Shown here: positions 49,516 through 58,864 of the stretch, in pieces | Layout of the letters: every line of letters starts with the position of its first letter | Position numbering within the stretch: position 1 is the stretch's first letter | Assembly (NCBI GenBank): GCA_001414345.1 | Contig: LLCB01000077.1 | Span: forward strand, 1-64,000 | DNA length: 64,000 bases | Direction of reading: 5' to 3' | Source of the DNA: Hymenoscyphus infarciens | Taxonomy: Eukaryota; Ascomycota; Leotiomycetes; Helotiales; Helotiaceae | Program-made: the position numbers and the translations under genes | Notes under the pieces: model-generated | Database searches by the model: none | What the model was told of the DNA's origin: nothing | Seen by the model: only the letters and a program-made list of their open reading frames with translations

Positions 49516-49525
49516 TACCTAGGTA
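49516..49525. repeat. TACCTAGGTA palindrome
   Basis: Exact copy in intergenic DNA upstream of the coiled-coil gene cluster. Confidence 0.8.
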
Positions 49526-49632
49526 ACCTAGTCGGGGCAAGCCTCCAAAAACACGTGGCCAGTGTAACCAAATACTAAAAAAGGGGAGTGAATAAGAACC
49601 AATCACAATAGAATAGAAGGCTCTGTGAATGA

Positions 49633-49696
49633 GTGGGAGATGTGAATGACAACTGGGGCACAGGAAGTAGAAATAGCTTTCCGCCTTTCTTTGTTC
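49633..49696 (+). promoter_or_regulatory. Shared promoter block, copy 1
   Basis: A 64-bp block from GTGGGAGATGTGAATGACAA to CCGCCTTTCTTTGTTC matches 52217-52280 at most positions without gaps. The end of the block lies 115 bp before the start codon here and 99 bp in the second gene. Both fit a conserved core promoter. Confidence 0.75.
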
Positions 49697-49811
49697 TCGA
49701 GTTTGTCCAACACCCAACTAACTTCTCAACACTTCTCGACACACACTTTTATCCTCATCTGAGTTTATTTCTCTTCATCACCAGAATTTTTCCAAGTCAA
49801 GATATCAACCA

Positions 49812-50168
49812 ATGGCGGACGAAGAGCCAGGCAATGCATCTGGATCCCAGCAAAGCAAGAAAGTACGCTTTAGCATCATCGACACGCCAAACAGTAAAGA
49901 ACCCAGCAGCACAACACCTACAAGTATTAACCAAGATCTTTATTTCGAGATAGATTTCGGGAATCTATTGAAGACCCAGGAAACTCAACATCTGCACGGC
50001 ACCCGAAAAGCTCTGGTCAAGCAGATAACAAAGGCAGTTGAACTATTGCAGGCGAATGCTACGGAGATCAAAAATTTGACGCAAGAAATCGAGCGTAAAA
50101 AACATACGATCAGTGATCTTGAGCATCAGATCAAACTTCTTTCCAGCAATTCAGGTGCTACAGACTGA
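49812..50168 (+). CDS. Small coiled-coil protein, paralogue family member 1
   Basis: A single-exon frame encodes 118 residues beginning MADEEPGNASGSQQSKKVRF. The N-terminal third is polar and probably disordered. From about residue 45 it becomes helical: LYFEIDFGNLLKTQETQHL, then KALVKQITKAVELLQANA, then a heptad-rich coil (EIKNLTQEIERKKHTISDLE). No enzyme motif, signal or membrane segment. Start codon and promoter architecture match the gene at 52380 (MAD..., shared 64-bp block), so it is taken as a real expressed gene despite its small size. Function unknown. Confidence 0.65.
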   Translation: MADEEPGNASGSQQSKKVRFSIIDTPNSKEPSSTTPTSINQDLYFEIDFGNLLKTQETQHLHGTRKALVKQITKAVELLQANATEIKNLTQEIERKKHTISDLEHQIKLLSSNSGATD

Positions 50169-50246
50169 TCCTGGTGGATTATGGAGACAAATTGCTTGTG
50201 GCATTAATAAAGCTTTATGAATAATACCTCCAAGTGCAATAATATA

Positions 50247-51406
50247 ACGGTAATTATCCATTTTGCCCTCTAAATGATGATTTATACCTTAAATATCCCT
50301 TAATTAATGAATAATACCTGGAATACCCCTTGTTTTTGTACCTCTTATTTTTAGAGGGCAAAACTGTTAAAACAGGGGTATTCTAGTTAGTAAAGATATT
50401 TTCCTTATTCATTGCTTTCTCTATACTATTACACTAAAAATTCAATGAATATAGTAAATTAACCTACTACTACACTATCTACCTACTTCCTAATACGTAA
50501 ACTTTTGCGAGTACCCTCTAGTGGTATAATACTCTATAAGCGTAAACGAATTCTTTTCCTTCTCGAGACTCTGGATAGCGCGATATGCCTAACGATTTAG
50601 TATAGTGTTGCCTCGGCTAAGCGACTTCTTGTTATTCACTAAATTCTTCGCCTTAAGGTTAGGATCTCGATTAATAGATTTAGCGTAGGTATTAAGAATA
50701 TATCATATACTATTCTTACCGCGGTGATTAAGGTATATATTAGTTAAACAAGAGTAAGGGGTATACGCTTAAAGGATTATATACTAAGTCTTCTTAGAAA
50801 AGATAATATATAGGTAGAATTTATATATCTCTTTTACCTTATACTCAAGGATAAACCAACCTTTATCTAACTTTATAATCTTATAGGATTCGTCCTGATT
50901 AATTAAATAAACGATTATAGCCTCTTTTACCTCCTTAAGAGTAGGCTACTCTTGACCGATTCGTATAACGTCCTTCGAAGCGTTAGTATCCGCTGACATA
51001 GAATTACCTATTAATTTATTCGTAATAGCTTCATCTTATTATTCTTATTAATTAAGCTCTTTTGATATTGTACAACGAGGCTTTACGCGCCGCTCGCGCT
51101 CTACCTTATCCTTATACTTAAGAGCTAGTATATTGGTAGTAGTGGTAATAGTAGAAGAAGATAGATTTTAGTACTCGAATATTATAAGGCATCCTAGTAT
51201 ATAGTTTTAATTCACTTAAAAACAGGTGTAGATATATAGTAAAAGTAGTGAACATTTACTGACTAGAATACCCCTGTTTTGACAGTTTTACCCTCTAAAA
51301 ATAAGGGGTACAAAAACAAGGGGTATTCCAGGTATTATTCATTAATTAAGGGATATTTAAGGTATAAATCATCATTTAGAGGGCAAAATGGATAATTACC
51401 GTAAAA
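50247..51406 (-). mobile_element. Mutator-like (MULE) element with 149-bp inverted repeats
   Basis: Arms 50247-50395 and 51255-51403 are nearly identical inverted repeats starting ACGGTAATTATCCATTTTGC. The few differences are C/T transitions. AATAATATA precedes the left end and AATAATATT follows the right, suggesting a 9-bp target duplication if four extra A belong to the right end. The interior is AT-rich. On the minus strand from an ATG at 50999 it reads MSADTNASKDVIRIGQE and later KFYLYIIFSKKT and NIYLNHRGKNSI, with stops. This resembles the DNA-binding N-terminus of MULE transposases. No catalytic part is present, so it is non-autonomous. Class assignment is inference from arm length, duplication size and this remnant. 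Confidence 0.72.
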
Positions 51407-51688
51407 AATAATATTATAGAAGTGTTTCAAGAAAGAAGTGGGGTGCTACAGACAAGCATCTAGGTGCCTTTGTAATAATCACTAAGAACGTTCCCTCTCT
51501 CCACGGTGGACTGCAAAAGCGGTCATGAATAAATTGCCTGTTGTTCGAGCTTTCTAGTACTATTTTAGTGTTCTAAACACCAAGGTTGGTAGTCTCTAAT
51601 TGTTCTTAGCACGTGTGGGAATTTAGTCTATTTATCCTGGGAAGTTGGAATAATGAGGACTAGGTGGGCGGGAACTGATCTAATGTAT

Positions 51689-51716
51689 TTGCTGCCACTT
51701 TTAATGTTCATCGCGA
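51689..51716 (+). repeat. Dispersed 28-bp sequence, copy 4
   Basis: TTGCTGCCACTTTTAATGTT plus CATCGCGA; nearly identical to the copy at 35816. Confidence 0.7.
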
Positions 51717-52216
51717 GACAGTCCAACAAACTGGTGGCTCGGGACAGAGGCAAGAGGTCTCTCTCCGCTCTTAGAGAAAAGTGATGGAAAATCAAAGACT
51801 ATTATTTATATAATTCAAGATACTTGGCTTGATCTACATGTTTCTTCCCTCGGTTCCATGAAGACCAAAAACTAGACTCTGATCAAGGAGACGAAATTTC
51901 GTCACCCTTCCAGGTGGGGCAAAAATGGGCTGTAAATATCGAGTAAAACATGGTTCAAGAAAGCGGGAACTCAAAATAAATTACTACAGTGGGGAATTCG
52001 GTATCGAGGTTGTAGAGACTTACAGTAGAACGTTAAGAAGGTAAGTCACGCAAAATAAGCCCGAAGCACGTGGCCTGAATAACCGAGTCGGAGTTGAGGG
52101 GATTCATATCAAAATTCTTTCTTTCATACCATGTCTAATGAATATCTAGATTATAATATCCTAAAGGTTGAACTTAATCTGTGAATAATATAATACGTGA
52201 TTGGTACACGTCAGGA

Positions 52217-52280
52217 GTGGGTGGTGTGAATAACAACTACAGCACAAAAAGTATAAAAAGCTCCCCGCCTTTCTTTGTTC
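52217..52280 (+). promoter_or_regulatory. Shared promoter block, copy 2
   Basis: 64 bp aligned without gaps to 49633-49696, with a clear TATA element (GTATAAAAAG at 52251-52260) that is degraded in copy 1, followed by CCGCCTTTCTTTGTTC. Confidence 0.78.
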
Positions 52281-52379
52281 CCAGATGCTTCAAAAAGCAA
52301 ACACTTCTCTCTCAAACCACCCCATAATCACAAATTCCCAAACCTCAAAGTCTCAAATCACATATCAAGGATATCTAAA

Positions 52380-52757
52380 ATGGCAGACAAAAAGCTCTCC
52401 AACGCGGCTTCATCTTGTCCCCAGCGACCACCTTCTAGAGCTACTGGTTGTGCGATGGTTCGAGATCCACAGGACAACAACGAACTGTGCAGCATTATGC
52501 CCACCTTTAATGAACCCATCCTCGATTGCACTGAGCAAAAACTCCTGGAAAAATTTCCACTACTATCACAAATCCTTGAAACAAACAAGCTCCCTGAAGA
52601 CAACCAACATACTGACTTGATTAAAGAGATCAAAGACGCACTTGGAAAACTGAAAGATGATGCTGAGAAACTTGCTAGCAAACAATGTACTATCGAAAAG
52701 CTTAAGCATAAGCTTGAGATCGAGGAGAAATACCAAGCCGACGAACTTGATACTTAA
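52380..52757 (+). CDS. Small coiled-coil protein, paralogue family member 2
   Basis: A single-exon frame gives 125 residues starting MADKKLSNAASSCPQRP. After a polar segment of about 55 residues comes the family motif LLEKFPLLSQILETNKLPED, then HTDLIKEIKDALGKLKDDAE and a C-terminal coil (EKLKHKLEIEEKYQADELDT). The motif aligns with member 3 (IFEDLFPLLSQIRTTKIVPN, HATLVEEITGVFKQL) and more loosely with member 1 (DFGNLLKTQETQHL, ALVKQITKAVELLQ). The start codon is the first ATG after a TATA-containing promoter shared with member 1. No known domain is recognised; the helices suggest oligomerisation or a protein-binding role. Confidence 0.68.
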   Translation: MADKKLSNAASSCPQRPPSRATGCAMVRDPQDNNELCSIMPTFNEPILDCTEQKLLEKFPLLSQILETNKLPEDNQHTDLIKEIKDALGKLKDDAEKLASKQCTIEKLKHKLEIEEKYQADELDT

Positions 52758-53251
52758 ACTCCGAGTCGGGGGATATCTGGAGACAGTGCCGGGGATTCGC
52801 GAGGATTCAAGTAGCCTTGATTAAACTTTTGGACAATTGTTCTACAATGGTCTCCATTTGGTGGCAATGCAGCATTCCTCTGATATCATGTCTCATGGAA
52901 AATTGTAGAAGAAAATTTTCAAGCGAGAAGAATGAATAGTTTTGTGAGACTATTAAAACCTTTTTCTGTAACTTCTTACACCTTTTAGCACAGGCCAAGT
53001 CGGTTTTTGGGCTTTGAATCGAAAACCCAAACAACTACTGTCTTTCACGAAACTTCTCAAACATGCTTCTGTTGCTCGCTTTCCTTTATAAATACACACA
53101 TCTCTTCTTCTTCCGAGACAACACCAATTCAAAAAGCACATCCGCAACACGGCCGGAAAAGAGCAACTAAAAAACTCTTCCACCCGCACCGCCAGGTGAC
53201 AACCCGAACCTCTCAATTGCTCAACTCAACGTCAACTCGATTTTTGGCAAT

Positions 53252-53665
53252 ATGACACCCAGGTCCATATTCGAAGATCTGTTCCCCCTCCTATCACAAA
53301 TCAGGACTACGAAGATAGTTCCAAATGACCTGAACCATGCAACTCTCGTGGAAGAAATAACAGGGGTATTTAAGCAACTAAACGAGTTTTCACTGAAAAA
53401 CGGAGCTGCAAACCTTCACACAAAGATATATGAGGGGTTTGTCGAGGAGAAGGCTCGGGAGAGGCATTCCCTCTACCAGGAATGGGAGATGACGCAGGAG
53501 AAAATTAAGGAGCTTTTCAAGAAAGAGGCTCGGGAAAAAGATGCCATCATCCAGGAATTGAGCATGGTTAAGGCGGAATATGAGGAGTATGCTAAAGTGT
53601 CAGCCAGCGCGCTTCAGCAGAAAGAGGCCCTCATCCAAAGATACGAAAAGCGAGCTCAAGGCTAA
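53252..53665 (+). CDS. Small coiled-coil protein, paralogue family member 3
   Basis: A 137-residue frame begins MTPRSIFEDLFPLLSQIRTT and carries the same FPLLSQI...K..P.D..H..L..EI motif as member 2. The rest is highly charged coil (EEKARERHSLYQEWEMTQEK, KELFKKEAREKDAIIQEL, ALQQKEALIQRYEKRAQG). It ends at TAA (53663-53665), but the same frame stays open for another 77 codons of similar coil. A polymorphic nonsense mutation or a truncated allele is therefore likely. Members 1 and 2 lack this long C-terminal coil. Confidence 0.6.
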   Translation: MTPRSIFEDLFPLLSQIRTTKIVPNDLNHATLVEEITGVFKQLNEFSLKNGAANLHTKIYEGFVEEKARERHSLYQEWEMTQEKIKELFKKEAREKDAIIQELSMVKAEYEEYAKVSASALQQKEALIQRYEKRAQG

Positions 53666-53896
53666 GCGATGGTTCTTGATGAGACTATTCCCGAACTTGG
53701 AAATCTCAGGGACAAATTCAAAAGCAACCCAGAGGACACTGAGAAGGTGGAACTTGAATTCTGGCGGGCAGACGTGATGATTTTGACAGAACGGGAAGAA
53801 AAATTAAAAAGTCTAAAGAAATATATGACAACTGTCTTTGTCTCTGTGAACATAATCCAACTTTTTTATACTTCATTGCTTCCAAAAAAACCTTGA
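53666..53896 (+). pseudogene. In-frame C-terminal extension of member 3 beyond a TAA stop
   Basis: Directly after the TAA the same phase continues as MVLDETIPELGNLRDKFKSN, then TEREEKLKSLKKYM and a hydrophobic tail (VFVSVNIIQLFYTSLL) before the stop at 53894. The charged coil character is continuous across the stop. No splice pair that would remove the TAA was found. Confidence 0.5.
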
Positions 53897-55019
53897 TCCC
53901 AGAACTCCCTCCCTTCAACCAACTTAATTGTTCCAAACTTTGTCGAGTATTTACATTAAATAAATGTCCTTTCGATAATTACATAATACTGTAATTAACT
54001 TAATACTTAGGAAGAATAATTAAAGAGAGAAATAATTTTTTTAAGAACAAAAAAAAAGGAGAGAAAGTACGTTATAATGTTATCTATTATAGAAACTACA
54101 ATTCTCGTGGATTTTCATATACCACGTCTTATAAAAGTGACTCGTAGACTTAGGCGGCGATATTACTAGTAGTATATTAAGAAGGTCTATAACATTTATC
54201 GTATTATATTAAGTAATCCGATCGATACTAGATTTCTAAGAATAACCGATAATATATCGATTATCAGCGGAAAAATAGTGAAATCTAGCCCCGAGAGCCA
54301 ATAGAATACTTAGCCTTACTATTTTCTAAAAAATAGAAATAAAGTCACGTGTTTTTATAGTAAGTTATAACCCTATATAGCTCTAAGAGTTTACTCTTCT
54401 TATAAGTTCTCTATAGATTTGTATAATAGCTTTTAAATATGATAAAGTATATTTTAAATAGTAAATAAAAGTCATATGATGTTTACTTAGTACTATAAGG
54501 CAGTGGCGCCAAAAGCCCGATATTTATCGATTATCGTTACGATTTTAACGAAGTTCATCGTATCAGATAAGAATTCACGATATTTATCGTACGATATATA
54601 TCGCGATAAGCCGATACAATATCGTATCGCCGCCCAAGTCTGTAAGTGAGATTCGCAAGCATAGAGTTTTTACTCCTAGGGTTATTGGAAAAGTACAACA
54701 ACAGAACGCCGTAACAACATGGTCAACACCGAAGAAGTAGAAAAGGGCAAGCGAGGTGATTTAGATATGTATTTCTGTAAGATTATCAGAATCTGTTTTC
54801 CCCACATCTATTACGAGGCATCCCCTCTCCCCAAATTTTCTAATTTTGTCAGCAGCAGTAACACAATCAAGTGTTCCAATCCCAATTCCATGCCCATAAA
54901 AATCAAGGTATCATAGCAACAACATAATGAGAAGAACCCCCCATTTATCTACCAATCCCAATTCGCAACCCTCACACTCATATTCACATAGAGTAACAAA
55001 ATTCAGATCTCCCCATCAT
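53897..55019. other. Intergenic with MITE-like sequence
   Basis: AT-rich between about 53,950 and 54,650, holding one candidate MITE. No coding frame of note. The segment next to 55,020 is the siderophore-transporter 3' flank. Confidence 0.55.
54146..54641. mobile_element. Candidate MITE with short inverted repeats
   Basis: The left end reads AGACTTAGGCGGCGATA and the minus strand of the right end reads AGACTTGGGCGGCGATA, 17 bp with one transition. The interior is AT-rich with many ATCGATTATCG-like steps and no frame. Flanking duplication is unclear (GTA is near both ends), so confidence is limited. Confidence 0.5.
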
Positions 55020-56916
55020 CTAGAAAACCATTCCCTTAACTTGCTTGATGTTTTTGACGTTAATATCTCTCCACATGACCACGGCACCAATAGCAAGGAC
55101 CAAGACCGCGGTGCTGGCAATCAACATCAATTTTTGTGCCTCCCCATAAGAAGTGATGATTGCGGTTCGGGTGGCATTGCCAATTGGGTAGCTCAGTTGA
55201 ACAACCAAACTCTCATAGATGGTGTCCAATTGTGATAGCTCCTCGGCTGGGAGGTGCTTGGCGAGTTGCTTAGGGAAAACGCCAGTCCAGATGGCAGCAG
55301 CGATGGTAGAGCCGATAGCTCCGCCGATGGAAGAGAACATACCCTCGACAGCGAGGACAGTGGCAACTTGTTGATGGGAGGCAGCGGCCATGGCAGCCAT
55401 TTGTTCACAGATGACAAGGGTTCCTCCAGCGAAAGCGATGAAGATTTGGCACATGATGATGTATCCAATGTTGACGTTTGGTTGACGGAAATGGATCATG
55501 AGACCAACACCGAGAATGGTGAGAGGAACACCAAAGTAAAGAGCGAGTCCCTTGAAATGACCAGACCATCTAATGTAGACACCGACGACGAGGGAGAAGA
55601 AGCAAGATCCAATACTGTAGATGTTGGCAATATAACTTGTTTGAGTGACATTGAGTCCATTGACGACTTGGAGGAATGAGGTGAAGTAACTGTCCCAGAT
55701 GTAGAATTCGACGAAGAGAACAGCACCAAGAAAACATCCTCCAAAGACAGTGCGGTCGGTAAGAAGAGAGTAGTCGATGTAAGCAACTGGTGCAAAGTAT
55801 TTCTCGTAAACGGCAAAGAGAGCCAAGAGGACGACACCGAAAACGATCATGCAGATGATCATAGGGGATTTCCAGCCGAGAGTTTGGTAAGAGTAAAGGT
55901 TGAATGGGAGAAGGAAGAGTGCAAGACCACCGCAGAGGAGAAGGACACCAAAGACATCGAATTCAAGAGCGTAGTGCTTGATCGACTGGAACATGGTTCT
56001 GCCGCTGTTTCTTGGTTGGATCAAACCCGCCTTCTTGGCTTTGAGCTGATTCCACCAGAGGAGGAAGAACAGAGGCAAAGTCATGATTGGTGTAACAATT
56101 GCGAAAGTTCCGAATCCCCATCGGAATCCAGCACCCGACAAGAACTGTTGGGCAATCGGACCACCAACCCAGACTGTAGCAATATATGGAGAAGAGACAA
56201 ATGCAAAGGCGAATGCTCGACTCTTGAGGGCGGATGTATCGGCGATGAAGATTGACATGGTGTAGGTAAGCCCGTTGTATCTGTTTGATGTCTTAGTTTG
56301 GCTATCGAAATGAGGGGAGAGGACGGAATAAATACCCCATCCAGTAAAAGACTTGGGCAGCAGCATAGGTTTGGACGTTGGTGCATGCCGCCATCATGAC
56401 GAGACCGAGAGTCAAAACAATAGACATCATCAAGAAACCTTGTGGTCTGCCCCAAAGATCCAAGATCTTGGCGAGGGGTAGCTTCCAAAGACCGCCAATA
56501 ATGCTGCTCATGATGGAGGTGGTCGCTGTCAAAGAGTGATATTTGAACGAACTGGTCACATAAGGAGTGAGGGATCCGGTGACAGTTTGGTTCATGGCGT
56601 CGACAAAGTAGATGATCCAGATGCTACTCGGCGTATCAGTAACTCTTTCCATTTCGTGATCCGGCGATTGTGCAGCTTCCACTTACAAGAGATAGGCTAG
56701 GATTAAATGGGTTCTGCTCCAAGTCAAAGTGAGGGCCTCGACATCCTTCACACCCTCCTGCGCCTCGGGGCTGATATCCTCATTGCTGCTTGTGCTGCTG
56801 ACATCTTGGTGGTTTGCCAGTGTTTCCTTGTTTTCGACGGGGAGATCATCCGAGGTGTGGTCGGTGTTGTGGTTGACCTTCTCGTTCACCACCTCGGGGT
56901 TTCCTTGGCGAGCCAT
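55020..56916 (-). CDS. MFS siderophore-iron transporter (Sit/Mir/ARN-type)
   Basis: Exons 56916-56687, 56623-56336 and 56280-55020 give 592 residues. The family imports ferric siderophores such as coprogens, fusarinines or ferrichromes at the plasma membrane or endocytic vesicles. After an acidic cytosolic N-terminus of about 65 residues come FIWIIYFVDAMNQTVTGSLT (helix 1, with the conserved D and N/Q region), SSIIGGLWKLPLAKILDLWG, FYWMGYNGLTYTMSIFIADT and GPIAQQFLSGAGFRWGFG. The second half shows FYIWDSYFTSFLQVVNGLNV, the extracellular region YIANIYSIGSCFFSLVVG and a late loop, and a tail VMWRDINVKN, usual for this family. About 14 membrane spans are expected. A site matching the ATCWGATAA consensus of the iron repressor SreA/Sre1 lies 668 bp upstream. 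Siderophore specificity cannot be read from sequence. Confidence 0.9.
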
Positions 56917-57164
56917 TGGGAAGCTGTTGATGAATCAAACTCGGGACTGATAGTTGCGACTTCGTCGGTATTGAAGTATCACAAGTATCACTATCACACT
57001 GCGGTGATTTGAATTATCCTGGTTGACCACGAGGAAGGCGAGCTTGGGAAGACTCTCGATATCGAGGGGGATAGCAAACCTGGGACGTGGGCGAGTGTTT
57101 AGTGTTTATAGGAATGCGAGTTTCCGTGGACGGGCAATCAGTGGGTAGCACCGAACAAGGTTTT

Positions 57165-57199
57165 CGTGCATCTCGTGCATCTCGTGCATCTCGTGCATC
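57165..57199. repeat. Four tandem CGTGCATCT units
   Basis: Four nearly perfect 9-bp units in the upstream region of the siderophore transporter gene, about 250-280 bp from its start codon. Confidence 0.8.
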
Positions 57200-57583
57200 C
57201 TTCCGGGGTTGATTGCAGGGCAGCCCTCGAGCTCGGCGGACCTGTTGCGACTTGCCCCAGTGAAGTGTCCATAGCTCTCCATTGCTGTGCATGCTCTCTC
57301 TAATTGGTGCTTCTATGGGGTAACATAGGAAAATCGACCTGAAATGCCACCAAAATCATCGCGCCGTCCTCGGAAAGGCACAGGGAGCTTGCGGGTGTGG
57401 TTGCGACAACTCTCAGGGTTATGGTGGGGGGTATTGACTGAGTTATCCTCTCATTGGAAGTCGAAGCGAACGCTATCCCCCACCTTGCGGGGCGACTGCC
57501 ACTTACAGTATGGCGTCTCCTTTTAGCGCCTTTTTGATGAAAACTCTGTTTCCTTGTCTAATCAGATCGATGGTGACCTGATC

Positions 57584-57592
57584 TTATCAGAT
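57584..57592 (-). promoter_or_regulatory. SreA/Sre1-type GATA site (ATCTGATAA)
   Basis: Plus-strand TTATCAGAT is ATCTGATAA on the coding strand of the siderophore transporter, an exact match to ATCWGATAA, the established motif of iron-regulatory GATA repressors in Aspergillus and other fungi. A near match (TAATCAGAT) lies 25 bp away at 57559. Confidence 0.55.
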
Positions 57593-58864
57593 GGAAAGAT
57601 TAACCCCCTTCACCCACCACGTATACTCTCGGCCCAGATGTGGGTCTTGTTACGAGAGGAAGCGGGAACTGCCATGACTTGGAAAGAGACGAAGACTCGC
57701 TTCTTCCTTTCCTGGGACCAACGCCGCTGTCATCACTTTTTAATTTCATCTCCTATATCGGAGGCAACGAGGCAGGCATGGTATGGTTACACTCAGCCAG
57801 TGGCACAGGAGCAAGCAAATAATGAGGGTTTACGTTGTAATTAATAACTCGTAAATAGTAACATATTCTCAAATCCCAATTGAGCTTTCATTACCCAACT
57901 TACCGAATTCACGGGACAGAGAGGAGAGAAATTTTGCACCTTCCCGCCGTGCACCTGCATACGAAGCACGATCTTGCCATTTTCTTCTCGCGTTGCGGAA
58001 TCCCCTCTCAGTAGTTCGGTTCAAGTGGGGGCCCGCAAGCAAAAGGTACCACACTTGGCAGCGGCTACGCCCATCTTCGTCTAGCCTTGCAAGCAACACA
58101 AACATGTTGCATGACCTCTCCCATCCTCCTGGGACTTCACAATCCAAGTGGGTTGAAGTGGTCCATCGTTGGGACCATGAGAAGAGACTTGGCAGTTGGC
58201 ACGACTTGATTGAATCTTCTTCTCTTCTCAATCCTCACTCCTGAGAATTTGGGGTAGCTGAAATCTTGAAGACGTTCCCTGCAGTTGTTTCGCCTTGTAA
58301 AGAAGGACAGCACACGTGATCATCGCCCATCGAGAAGTGTTCTGGTTCAAGTGGACCTAGCAATGATCGACAGTGCAAAGCAAGCGCTGGATCCGCGTCA
58401 ATATCTTACGATTACGTAATCCACATATTCTCACGCACCATTGTTTCTGGACTCATCTGAACTTGACACTCGAAAACTCGCTTGACGTATAGAATTCGAA
58501 CGTCAGAATCGCAGAATAAAGCCTCACTAGACAGCAGAACCATGAACACCCATCCTTCTCAGAATCAACATGCTACCTCTTCCGCGACAAATTTCCCACC
58601 TCCTGCCAATGGTGTCACCGCAGCAGACTGTCCAAGCAACTATTGAAATCGCCCCTCAGACTTGCCTTCAACGCATAATATATCCCAGTACCATCCAACC
58701 TTATGCTGCAAGACCACAACAACCACAAATTGATCAACCGGGGAGCAATACATCCCTATGCGACGATGACGAGTCAACTAATTTCCGCGAATAGCTCTAC
58801 CAATCTTCCCCCGCTATTCAACAGAGAGTTAATGGTCATAACGAGTTCTTCATCCATTTCATTC

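Larger units (their letters stand above)
48952..49811. other. Intergenic, with promoter of first coiled-coil gene
   Basis: No gene. Contains a TACCTAGGTA palindrome at 49516 and, at 49633-49696, the promoter block shared with the second coiled-coil gene. Confidence 0.6.
51407..52379. other. Intergenic, promoter of second coiled-coil gene
   Basis: No gene. Contains a dispersed 28-bp copy at 51689-51716 and the shared promoter block at 52217-52280. Confidence 0.6.
56917..58864. other. Promoter region of siderophore transporter and empty DNA
   Basis: No convincing gene. The proximal part is the transporter promoter, with a 9-bp tandem repeat at 57165 and a SreA-type site at 57584. A plus-strand frame starting near 58,542 (MNTHPSQNQHATSS) stops after about 35 codons, with polar sequence continuing in other phases; I do not call it a gene. 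Confidence 0.5.
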
